DNA of 64,000 nucleotides from NCBI RefSeq assembly GCF_015206815.1, contig NZ_JADEXZ010000009.1, forward strand, positions 1 to 64,000, read 5' to 3'. The position numbers were made by a program, and so were the translations under genes. The notes below the pieces were generated by a model. The model saw nothing but the letters and a program-made list of their open reading frames with translations. It did not search any database and had not been told where the DNA came from. Positions 30,650-38,187 of the stretch are shown here, one piece after another. The DNA is from Fortiea sp. LEGE XX443 (GTDB taxonomy: Bacteria; Cyanobacteriota; Cyanobacteriia; Cyanobacteriales; Nostocaceae). The first letter of the stretch is position 1. The number at the start of each line of letters is the position of its first letter.

Positions 30650-31035
30650 ATAGCTCTCAAGTGTGAGTTATCCCTAATGTGAGCAGCAAGATTCCCTCTA
30701 CTTTCTTTGCATATTTATACTTAGAAAGCGGTTGATATTTATTGAAAATATTACAGTAATCTTACTTAAGACGAATACTATAATAAAAAACTCAAATAGT
30801 TTCAGAATAAAAAACTACTTCACTAAATCTTTATGGTTTTAGGTATTAAATTGTACTTAAAAACTTCCCAGCTAGAAGATGGGAAAATCTTTAATTTGCA
30901 GTCATTTTGTTTGGTATAACTTGATTTTGAGCTAAAAAGCAATATTCTTTGATATTTTCTATGCAAGTATAAAATTTACGCAAACAATATAGTTTTGTCG
31001 CTTTAATTTAGCAGTGTAGCTTTTCTAGAACACCA

Positions 31036-31125
31036 ATTCAGTAATGCTGAAAGAACCTCTCCCCCAACCCTTCTCCGACGTTGAGAGGGGAGTTTAGCCG
31101 GGGGTTAGGTTTTTGATTACTGAAT
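31036..31125. repeat. 90-bp imperfect hairpin element with 10-bp perfect ends
   Basis: ATTCAGTAAT (31036-31045) and ATTACTGAAT (31116-31125) bound an AACCTCTCCCCCAACCC / GGGGGTTAGGTT core with an inner CTCTCC-type stem. The same core family occurs at about 34054-34216. It ends 8 bases from the DUF3611 stop. The rest of the gap 30650-31035 shows no gene. Confidence 0.75.
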
Positions 31126-31132
31126 CAATGCT

Positions 31133-31714
31133 CTAGTGCTTATGCACTTGTTCCAACAGCCATAAAGAAGAGACAGCACCTAAAAAGTGAGCCGTAATAC
31201 CATTAATATTTGCCACCGCCACAAACACATCCAGCGCCCGAATAATTTTGTTAGGGTCAGTAATTGCTACCCCTGGTGGTTGGGAAATTGATTTTGCTAC
31301 TAAAACTCCCAAAGTTGAGCCAGCACCCAAGAGAGTTAATAGTATGCCGACTAGACTGATAATAATACCTAATTTGATAGCTGCGGTCGTATCAGCCTTA
31401 CTAGGGTGTAAAGCGTGGTTAGGGTTTCCTAAACGTCTGCCAAGGCGAGTATAACGAAAATCCCAGTAGACACTAAATAACAACGCCAAAATACCGCCGA
31501 TAGCCCAAAATATGCCAACCCCCAGACCTACATTTGGTTGATCAGCAAAGCCACGTCCAGTGGAAGCAAACAACACGGCTATGCCAGAAACTACAGCTAG
31601 TCCTAGTTGTATCCAGAAAGTAATCCAGCCAGTCAAGCGAATAGTGTTACCAATTCCCTGAAGCGATGGTGCTAGAGTTTTTACTTCTGTTTCAGTGTGC
31701 ATATTAATTTCCAT
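31133..31714 (-). CDS. DUF3611 membrane protein
   Basis: A 193-residue protein with four hydrophobic helices (about 29-48, 66-83, 117-137 and 165-185). It has the DUF3611 signature around FWIQLGLAVVSGIAVLFAS and RYTRLGRRLGNP. The family is confined to cyanobacteria and plastids and has no established function. The start is ATG 31714 or the ATG at 31702. A hairpin element lies just beyond the stop. Confidence 0.85.
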   Translation of the reverse strand: MEINMHTETEVKTLAPSLQGIGNTIRLTGWITFWIQLGLAVVSGIAVLFASTGRGFADQPNVGLGVGIFWAIGGILALLFSVYWDFRYTRLGRRLGNPNHALHPSKADTTAAIKLGIIISLVGILLTLLGAGSTLGVLVAKSISQPPGVAITDPNKIIRALDVFVAVANINGITAHFLGAVSSLWLLEQVHKH

Positions 31715-31824
31715 CTGTTTGAAACTTCGCCCAGTCTCAAGCTTATTTCAGCCGGATGATAATATCCCTCACCCACAGATGGAACTCTCTAGCTATCTTA
31801 AGGATGATTAAGAAACTACTTCTT

Positions 31825-31863
31825 ATTTTATCCAACCGCAGATTTACCCATTCGTTTGATATG
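31825..31863 (+). repeat. Left copy of a direct repeat bracketing the nuclease-fold gene
   Basis: The 24 bases 31825-31848 (ATTTTATCCAACCGCAG...) are identical to 32714-32737. The following bases keep the pattern TTnGTTTGATnTGAT. An ACTACTTCT word precedes both copies, at different distances. The copies lie 889 bases apart. Confidence 0.85.
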
Positions 31864-32037
31864 ATCATGATGCGTTGCCCTGGGCAATAACATAATCCCA
31901 GATATATATCGACTTAATGAATTAACCTCTCCTGCCTGTAGAGTAAATGCTCTGATTTTTATTTGGATAGTTCAAAATAGTTAATATTCGCCTCAATCTA
32001 AGTCGAACTGACAAACATAAATCATCAGGTAATTCCA

Positions 32038-32637
32038 ATGGCTTATAGTGATTTTACCTTAACTAAGTTTAAAAAAGATTTCAATATTAATGTTAATGAA
32101 AAAAATGATTTATTTTTCAATATTGAACCTATACATATAAGTGATAAACTAACAACTACGCTAGAAGAAACAACAGAATTAGCATTGGCAATTAATACAG
32201 AAAAAGCTCGCTCTGAAATGATTATTACGCCTATTTTGTTGGAGGTGAGGCGTAGTGCTAATTATCAGATAAGTTTATTTTCTGGAACAGATTTTAATGT
32301 TGATGCAGAAAAGGGTCTGAATGGTTATTGTGATTTTGTAATCAGTCTTTCTAAAGAACAATTAACAATTAATGCACCTGTAATCATCATTGTTGAAGCC
32401 AAGAATGAAAATATTAAAGGTGGATTAGGTCAGTGTATGGCAGCAATGTTGGCGGCTCAGATATTTAATGAAAGAGAAGGGAATGATATTAAGACTATTT
32501 ATGGAGCAGTCACAACAGGAGATATTTGGAAATTTTTGAAGCTAGAAGGTACTAATTTATTCGTTGATTTAAATAACTATTATATTAAAGAATTAAATAA
32601 GATATTAGGAATTTTAGCTCAAGGAATCCAAGGTTAA
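32038..32637 (+). CDS. Hypothetical protein with a PD-(D/E)XK nuclease-like core
   Basis: A 199-residue protein of a cyanobacterial family without known function. The order [14 protein letters not shown] (helix with Glu), [25 protein letters not shown] (Asp), [20 protein letters not shown] (Glu-x-Lys and Gln on the next helix) and [19 protein letters not shown] matches the PD-(D/E)XK fold: E, D, ExK, Q. That suggests a DNA- or RNA-acting nuclease or a remnant of a restriction-type fold; no methylase or other defence gene is adjacent. Near-identical direct repeats (31825, 32714) bracket the gene, suggesting acquisition or loss as a unit. Confidence 0.75.
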   Translation: MAYSDFTLTKFKKDFNINVNEKNDLFFNIEPIHISDKLTTTLEETTELALAINTEKARSEMIITPILLEVRRSANYQISLFSGTDFNVDAEKGLNGYCDFVISLSKEQLTINAPVIIIVEAKNENIKGGLGQCMAAMLAAQIFNEREGNDIKTIYGAVTTGDIWKFLKLEGTNLFVDLNNYYIKELNKILGILAQGIQG

Positions 32638-32713
32638 AAGCAAGCGATCGCCACTGAAGATACTTTCTTTTTTTCCTGGGCGATCGCTCTACTACTTCTG
32701 TCTAGTATTCATC

Positions 32714-32752
32714 ATTTTATCCAACCGCAGATTTACCAGTTAGTTTGATCTG
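32714..32752 (+). repeat. Right copy of the direct repeat bracketing the nuclease-fold gene
   Basis: Bases 32714-32737 repeat 31825-31848 exactly, and the TTTGATnTGAT continuation is also kept. It is preceded by an ACTACTTCT word at 32691-32699, with about 13 extra bases compared with the left copy. Confidence 0.85.
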
Positions 32753-32941
32753 ATGACGGGGTGTTGACTTTGGCGGTATAGCATTCTAGTTAATGTAATA
32801 ACTGCTATAATTTATATACTAGTTATTAACGAAGAAACTCAAAGTATTTGGTGTGCAGTAAAATTATTAGACTATGCCTTAGCAATAATCACTATCTTTA
32901 TTTACTTATAAAATGTAAACCACCAAAAAATTTCAATTCTT

Positions 32942-33106
32942 ATGACTGTAAACCATCAAACTGAAAAAGACTATCTTACAGCAACCACTAGTATAAAGGT
33001 AAATCAAGAAACAGAAAACGAAAAAATTCTATGTCCCCATTGTCAGCGCACTGCTACGAACGGGATTAAATGTAAAGGGATTTGTGTAGCTGACAATGAC
33101 TATTAA
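32942..33106 (+). CDS. 54-residue four-cysteine (zinc-ribbon-like) protein
   Basis: ATG 32942 opens a 54-codon frame. The N-terminal 29 residues are polar and probably disordered. The C-terminal half reads KILCPHCQRTATNGIKCKG then ICVADNDY, giving CPxC and Cx3C pairs that could bind one metal. I believe similar tiny proteins occur in other Nostoc-type genomes, but I cannot name a family. There is no strong ribosome site (TTCTT precedes). It stands alone between the repeat-flanked gene and hdeD-like gene. Confidence 0.6.
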   Translation: MTVNHQTEKDYLTATTSIKVNQETENEKILCPHCQRTATNGIKCKGICVADNDY

Positions 33107-33201
33107 GGAATAAATTTGATTAAATTTAGTGCATAGTAGCAAACAAGTAAAATATCGCAATAAACTTGTATTAAAAGTTGTGGATATTTCCTCTTAACAT
33201 A

Positions 33202-33792
33202 TTAAAGTAGTCGGCGTTGTTCGCCCCACTTCCGTAGCCGTAAAGCTAAAAGCAACATGAGAACCCCAAAAACAATGGCATAGGCCGCAATTATCCATAA
33301 AATTGCTAATGCTCCAGCCACAGGCCAAATAATCAACAAAATACCGAATACTAGAGATGCAATACCAGCAGCTATTAACAGCCATTCATTTTCAATTTCC
33401 CGGCGTAGATGATTGGCAGCAATAATTTCAAATATACCAGTGATAATTGCCCAAGCTGCTATTAGATAAAGTAAAACTAACGCAGTGATACCTGGCCAAA
33501 TAAATGCCATTACTCCAACAGCAACCCCAATTGCTCCTTCTATTAACAACAACCATCCGTGGATATTAGTCAGATGATCTCTAAATCCGGCGATCGCTAA
33601 TAACAGCCCTCCTCCTAAGGCAAAAGCTGCAAATAGAAATACTAAGGCTGTTAAAGTAATTCCTGGCCAAAATAGTGCGGCTAAACCAAATATAATGGCG
33701 AGTGTTCCCCGCAATGCGAGTGTCCACCAATTTCTTGCTAACCTAGTTGCTATCCTAATAGGATCAATATTCTCGGTCATAAATTGAGTCAA
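33202..33792 (-). CDS. HdeD-family (DUF308) membrane protein
   Basis: A 196-residue protein with six closely packed hydrophobic helices and the repeated pattern WxLxLxGxLxIxFGLxALxWPGIT (first at about residue 23, again near 80 and 140), the hallmark of HdeD/DUF308 proteins. E. coli HdeD supports acid resistance at high cell density; the role in cyanobacteria is not established. The start is ATG 33792, or 33780 if the internal Met is used. Confidence 0.92.
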   Translation of the reverse strand: MTQFMTENIDPIRIATRLARNWWTLALRGTLAIIFGLAALFWPGITLTALVFLFAAFALGGGLLLAIAGFRDHLTNIHGWLLLIEGAIGVAVGVMAFIWPGITALVLLYLIAAWAIITGIFEIIAANHLRREIENEWLLIAAGIASLVFGILLIIWPVAGALAILWIIAAYAIVFGVLMLLLALRLRKWGEQRRLL

Positions 33793-34032
33793 TAATGAAA
33801 TTACAGAGCAGAGAGATTAAAATGGGCAAGTAATTAGTCAGATCGTTTATATTCGACATTAGTTATATTCTTGGGCTGCACCTGTGAGTGAGTACGCAGA
33901 TTTACGCACCACATCGACGAAGTTAGTTATGGTTGCGTCTGGTATCAGAATTATTTATTTGTCAGTATTCTACGATTTTTCAGTTCAGCATGACTGTGTG
34001 AGTCAAAGCCGATAAATAATTACACTTATTTG

Positions 34033-34232
34033 ACGTGAATTCGATGAACCTCTCCCCAACCCCTCTCCGACGCGGAGAGGGGCAGAAATATTACTAGTTT
34101 CCAACGGAAAAATCAGAGTTTTAAAGCCTCTAACGCCACTTGCTACAACGCGGGAAACCCGCGCAACGCAGTGGCTCCTCCTTGCAGGGGAGAGGTTTGG
34201 AGAGAGGTTTTTGATCTCCGTCGAACTCACGT
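34033..34232. mobile_element. Nested palindromic repeat (MITE-like) in a 700-bp gene-free region
   Basis: ACGTGAATTCG near 34036 and CGAACTCACGT near 34221 are imperfect outer inverted ends. Inside lie AACCTCTCCCCAACCCC and CCTCTCCGACGCGGAGAGG (a hairpin at about 34063-34081), with a second palindrome inserted at 34135-34175 (GCCACTTGC ... GCAGTGGC). A repeat has evidently landed inside another repeat. The region 33793-34491 otherwise shows no gene. Confidence 0.65.
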
Positions 34233-34491
34233 TTATTTGATAAACTCTGCGACTTGTTAAACTCAGCATAAAAATTTCTAACTCTTCTTCCATCTGACTA
34301 ATGGCGCATGGTGTTTAAATGAATTAATCTCCCTAGGGGAAGACGTAGCTGAGAAACTTTCAGATAAAAAGTAAATACGGTAATTTGATCAACTTAGTCC
34401 CATAGCTTCGTGCAACAAGCAATCCCCAACCCCTTTAATGTGTCACGCTGGTAGTTGAAATTTCAACGCCTGATTTCAACTCCCAGTTAGA

Positions 34492-35124
34492 ATGTCTAAT
34501 CAAATTTGGTTATCACAGTTGCGAAAACACAGAGCGATCGCTGTTATCCGTGCATCAACAATGGAATTAGGAGAGCAGATGGCAATGGCGGTAGCATGTG
34601 GAGGAATGCAGCTAATAGAGATTACCTGGAACAGCGATCGCGCCGCCGAACTGATCGCTAAATTACGTGCAGAATTACCTGATTGTCTGATTGGTACGGG
34701 TACGCTGTTCAACGTGCAGCAGTTAAAAAATGCGATCGCCTCTGGGGCGCAATTTCTCTTTTCACCCCACGTTGACATGGCTATGATTACAGCAGCCGTG
34801 GCAAAGGATGTGCCAATAATTCCAGGTGCTTTGACTCCCACAGAAATTGTGAGTGCTTGGCATCAAGGTGCTAGTTGTGTCAAAGTATTCCCCGTGCAAG
34901 CGTTAGGAGGAGCCAGCTATATCAGTAGTTTACAAGGGCCACTGGGTCATATTCCCCTAATTCCTACAGGTGGGGTAACGCTGGAAAATGCCCCAGAATT
35001 TATCCAAGCGGGAGCTGTTGCTGTTGGCTTAAGTAGTGAATTGTTTCCTAAAAAGCTGGTAGCAGTCGAAAATTGGCAAGCGATCGCTCAACATGCAGGT
35101 AAGTTAATTCAGCATTTAGCGTAG
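34492..35124 (+). CDS. eda: KDPG/KHG aldolase
   Basis: Cleaves 2-keto-3-deoxy-6-phosphogluconate to pyruvate and glyceraldehyde-3-phosphate (Entner-Doudoroff pathway) and/or 4-hydroxy-2-oxoglutarate. The 210-residue TIM-barrel protein has general-base Glu43 in LIEITWNS, IGTGTL and the Schiff-base Lys131 in CVKVFPVQALGG, then the phosphate-binding IPTGGV. The length is typical. No edd gene is adjacent. The start is ATG 34492; the region upstream is non-coding. Confidence 0.95.
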   Translation: MSNQIWLSQLRKHRAIAVIRASTMELGEQMAMAVACGGMQLIEITWNSDRAAELIAKLRAELPDCLIGTGTLFNVQQLKNAIASGAQFLFSPHVDMAMITAAVAKDVPIIPGALTPTEIVSAWHQGASCVKVFPVQALGGASYISSLQGPLGHIPLIPTGGVTLENAPEFIQAGAVAVGLSSELFPKKLVAVENWQAIAQHAGKLIQHLA

Positions 35125-35208
35125 CAAAATACACACACAGTAAATTTTTAGGCTACAAAGTAAAAAGGAAAAAAATTCTCTAAACTCCATCATTAGACTA
35201 TATAAATC

Positions 35209-35721
35209 ATGAAAAGCCTGATTAATTCTGATCAGTTACACCACTTAAAAAAATTGGTGGTAGGTGCAGCAATATCTTTAAGTGTAATGGGTATTACTGC
35301 AAGTACATTAGCAGCTAGTTCTCAAGACAAGACAATCAAACAAAGCATCCAAACTCTACAAAAATCAGAGCAGCGTTGGATTCAAGTTAATCTCTCAACA
35401 CAAAGACTAACAGCCTGGGAAGGGAAAAAAACAATTTACGCAGTGACTATTTCCACAGGTAAAAAGTCTACTCCCACTCGTGTTGGTAGTTTTAAGATTC
35501 AATCTAAGCATAAATCGATGCGAATGCGCGGCAGAGACTATGATGTTCCCAACGTTCCTCATGCAATGTTTTACCAAGGCAACTACGGAATTCACGGGGC
35601 CTACTGGCATAAAAAATTTGGCACACCAGTAAGTCATGGTTGTATAAATGTCGCACCTAATCATGCTAAATGGCTATTCAATTGGGCATCTTTAGGGACA
35701 CCTGTTGTCATTCATAAATAA
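35209..35721 (+). CDS. L,D-transpeptidase (YkuD domain)
   Basis: A 170-residue exported enzyme that would form 3-3 peptidoglycan crosslinks or attach proteins to the wall. An N-terminal signal or anchor (LVVGAAISLSVMGITASTLA, about 16-35) precedes a YkuD domain (57-170: WIQVNLSTQRLTAWEGKK). The active site is His143-Gly-Cys145 in VSHGCINVAP, with His129 in YGIHGAYW. ATG 35209 is the only sensible start. A hairpin at 35819-35843 may end the transcript. Confidence 0.93.
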   Translation: MKSLINSDQLHHLKKLVVGAAISLSVMGITASTLAASSQDKTIKQSIQTLQKSEQRWIQVNLSTQRLTAWEGKKTIYAVTISTGKKSTPTRVGSFKIQSKHKSMRMRGRDYDVPNVPHAMFYQGNYGIHGAYWHKKFGTPVSHGCINVAPNHAKWLFNWASLGTPVVIHK

Positions 35722-35818
35722 TAGAAGAGTCACGGGGGCTGAGATTCGGGGAGATTTAAGTTATTAACTCCCTGATTTTAATTTAAGCGGAGCGACGGCC
35801 GTCGCGCAAAGGTTTAAG

Positions 35819-35843
35819 CAGAGTAAATCCCCGCTTTACTCTG
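35819..35843 (+). terminator. Probable terminator after the L,D-transpeptidase gene
   Basis: CAGAGTAAA and TTTACTCTG form a perfect 9-bp stem around TCCCCGC, followed about 12 bases on by TATTTTTTA. A perfect 14-bp palindrome GCGACGGCCGTCGC lies just before it at 35792-35805. Confidence 0.55.
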
Positions 35844-35879
35844 TATCGAAGTATTTTTTATATTTATGTAAAAATTTTG

Positions 35880-36076
35880 TTTTTGCCGAGAATAGTTTAG
35901 TCTGGAAAATTTTTTTGCCTATTTTTGCCGAAAATCTGCCTTTGTTGAGTTTTAAATGATTTAGATTGGCGATCGCACTGTTGAATTTTTCCGTGATTTT
36001 GCCAAAAGATACAAAAACATGTCCCAATTTTTGCCAATATAATATATTATTTCCCAAAAAATTCGCTTGGCAAAAA
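35880..36076. promoter_or_regulatory. Array of TTTTTGCC motifs upstream of the membrane HTH gene
   Basis: Exact TTTTTGCC occurs at 35880, 35912, 35922 and 36028 on the plus strand and once inverted (GGCAAAAA) at 36069. ATTTTGCC occurs at 35996 and CTTTTGCC at 36130 just inside the gene. Starts at 35880, 35912, 35922 and 36028 are spaced 32, 10 and 106, close to whole helical turns, as in operator arrays. The downstream gene encodes a protein with an HTH-like end, so autoregulation is a natural guess. Confidence 0.5.
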
Positions 36077-36081
36077 TCGGC

Positions 36082-36801
36082 ATGAGTGAAAAAACAATGG
36101 AAAGTGGCGGGAAGGGTTTTCTCGTTCTACTTTTGCCAATATCATTTTTAATCGTTTTCCTAGTTTCTACCTGGAGATTTTTGCTGGCGCTAGTTGTTTT
36201 GATTATTGGTTTCAATATTTGGCAACAATATCAATGGCAACAGTGGTGTCAGCGAGTTAACCCGGTTTTCCATCAGTTAGTTCGGGAAAACCAAGGCAAA
36301 ATTACACCAATGGACTTAGCACTTCGGGGTAGTTTTCCTGGCCCAACAGCAAAACGCTACCTGGATAGTAAGGCTGCGGAATTTGGTGCAAGTATAGTTA
36401 ATGCTGGGGAAACGAGTGAAGTTTATTACTTCATCACAGCCAGTATTCTGGGTAATATTCTTGACAGTAGTGAGCCAGTAAAACAACTATCTGCTCAAAC
36501 TGTGACGACATCTGCGCGATCGCTCCTAGCACCGCCAGCACCTCAAGCAGTAGAAGCAGAACCAGAGGTTGAATTACCACCACCAACTCATCAGGAAGTC
36601 AAACAAAATTTAGCAAAACAGTTAGTTTTTGGCTCTCTGATTCAATCGGAACTTGCGAAGCGGTTGAATGTTTATTCCAGCACTGTGTACAAACGGCGCA
36701 ATGATCCTGACTTTCCTGAATGGAGTCGCAACCGCGATCCTGATGGTATTGCCTGGACTTTCTCAGAAACAACTAAGGAGTTCTTTCCCGTAGAAGAGTA
36801 A
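36082..36801 (+). CDS. Conserved-type membrane protein with C-terminal HTH-like segment
   Basis: A 239-residue protein I cannot assign to a named family. Two adjacent membrane helices (about 11-28 and 31-46: FLVLLLPISFLIVFLVSTW and FLLALVVLIIGFNIW) are followed by a cytoplasmic segment with a winged-helix-like pattern (GKITPMDLALRG ... AKRYLDSKAAEFGA ... SEVYYF, about 74-120). A Pro/Glu linker (150-172) leads to an HTH-like end (IQSELAKRLNVYSSTVYKRR, about 193-212). The plan is a membrane-tethered DNA-binding protein. ATG 36082 is preferred to the TTG at 36067. The leader carries the TTTTTGCC array. Confidence 0.7.
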   Translation: MSEKTMESGGKGFLVLLLPISFLIVFLVSTWRFLLALVVLIIGFNIWQQYQWQQWCQRVNPVFHQLVRENQGKITPMDLALRGSFPGPTAKRYLDSKAAEFGASIVNAGETSEVYYFITASILGNILDSSEPVKQLSAQTVTTSARSLLAPPAPQAVEAEPEVELPPPTHQEVKQNLAKQLVFGSLIQSELAKRLNVYSSTVYKRRNDPDFPEWSRNRDPDGIAWTFSETTKEFFPVEE

Positions 36802-36920
36802 TGAAGTATGTAGACCCGCTAGGCTAAAGTATGAAGTATGAAAATTATAGATGTACTGCTTTGCAGTACTAACAGATGCGTAGCAACTTGCCGCAGACTA
36901 GGTTAAATGGTGAAATTTAT

Positions 36921-36960
36921 ACTTCATACTTCACACTTCATACTTCATACTTCACACTTC
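36921..36960. repeat. Heptameric STRR (ACTTCAT/ACTTCAC) containing the pyrD stop codon
   Basis: Nearly six units of 7 bases (ACTTCAT, ACTTCAC, ACTTCAT, ACTTCAT, ACTTCAC, ACTTC) run to 36960. The pyrD stop (36952-36954, minus strand TGA) and the last two codons lie within it. An inverted set (AGTATGAAGTATGAA, 36829-36843) could pair with it. Confidence 0.88.
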
Positions 36961-38076
36961 TAACCCGATCGCTTCGGTGATGGAATTTAACTTGTTTTGT
37001 TCTAACTTGGACAGCAAACCAGCCAGAATTCGGCGTACCATCATGGGGCCTTCATAAATCCAGCCTGTATAGACTTGAATTAGACTGGCTCCCGCAGTAA
37101 TTTTTTCCCAAGCATCTTCTGGGGAAAATATACCACCAACTCCGATAATGGGAATTTGTCCTTGGGTTTGCTGCCAAATAAACTTAATTACTTCTGTGGA
37201 GCGATCGCGCAAGGGCGCACCACTAATTCCGCCAACTTCATCTTGCGGTGATTTGCCTGTTTGGTCAATTACCTGGGTTTTCAGTCCATCGCGGCGGATT
37301 GTGGTATTGGTGGCAATGATTCCAGCTAATTGGTAGGTTTTTGCCAATCTAATAATGTCGGCGATCGCTTCCCATTCCAAATCTGGTGCTATCTTGACAA
37401 ATATTGGTTTATATGTATTATTTTCTTTTTGTAGTACGTCCAAGATAGAACTTAGCATAGTGGCATCTTGGAGCGATCGCAACCCTGGAGTATTGGGAGA
37501 AGACACATTCACAACAAAATAATCGCCCAAATGTTTGAGCAAGCGAAAACTGTTGAGATAATCTTCGGCGGCTGCTTCTAAAGGTGTCACCTTCGATTTG
37601 CCCAAATTTATCCCAATGGGTATCGTATAAGTTAAATCCTTTTGTTTTGCCAACCTAGCGGCCATCGCTGCTGCACCGCTATTATTAAAACCCATACGGT
37701 TCAGAACTGCTTGATCTAAAGGTAAGCGAAACAAACGAGGTTGGGGATTACCTGGTTGTGGGTGGAAAGTTACAGTTCCCAACTCAGCGAAGCCAAAACC
37801 AAAGTTAGACCAAATTTTTGCTGCTACTCCATCCTTATCAAAACCTGCTGCTAAACCCAGAGGGTTAGGGAAATTTAGCCCAAACAAATTTTGTTCGAGG
37901 CGGCGATCGCGTAAACACAAAGACTGCTGTAAACTTTGAGTGACTAAGCCAGCAGGAGCGTTATTTGTCTGCGATAGCCAGCTTAAACTGCGAATAGTCT
38001 GCTGATGTAGCCACTCTGGATCTGTTTTTAGCACATTGAACAGTAGTGGACGAAGTGCAACTTGATAAATATCCAT
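36952..38076 (-). CDS. pyrD: Dihydroorotate dehydrogenase (quinone), class 2
   Basis: Oxidises dihydroorotate to orotate in pyrimidine synthesis, passing electrons to the quinone pool at the membrane. The 374-residue protein has the class 2 N-terminal helical extension (to about 55). [11 protein letters not shown] binds [23 protein letters not shown] is family-typical, the class 2 Ser base is in [14 protein letters not shown], and [16 protein letters not shown] and [12 protein letters not shown] form the FMN phosphate site. The stop codon TGA is supplied by a heptamer repeat array, so the last residues may differ from relatives. Confidence 0.96.
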   Translation of the reverse strand: MDIYQVALRPLLFNVLKTDPEWLHQQTIRSLSWLSQTNNAPAGLVTQSLQQSLCLRDRRLEQNLFGLNFPNPLGLAAGFDKDGVAAKIWSNFGFGFAELGTVTFHPQPGNPQPRLFRLPLDQAVLNRMGFNNSGAAAMAARLAKQKDLTYTIPIGINLGKSKVTPLEAAAEDYLNSFRLLKHLGDYFVVNVSSPNTPGLRSLQDATMLSSILDVLQKENNTYKPIFVKIAPDLEWEAIADIIRLAKTYQLAGIIATNTTIRRDGLKTQVIDQTGKSPQDEVGGISGAPLRDRSTEVIKFIWQQTQGQIPIIGVGGIFSPEDAWEKITAGASLIQVYTGWIYEGPMMVRRILAGLLSKLEQNKLNSITEAIGLEV

Positions 38077-38187
38077 TTCAAAAATAATTACTAATTCGTA
38101 ATACTTAATTAAACTTATAGGGCATAAGTTTCTGCAAAAAAAACATAACTTAGGCTGCTTTTCTGGGCATCTTATACATAAACAGCG

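Noticed and set aside
29760-30653. Plus-strand frames of 60-118 codons inside the DUF4394 gene
   Set aside because: Antisense shadows of a well-supported minus-strand gene with signal peptide and PEP-CTERM end.
36902-36960. Heptamer tract considered as a CRISPR or iteron array
   Set aside because: Units are only 7 bases with no spacers and recur at several gene ends, which fits STRR sequences rather than CRISPR or a replication origin.
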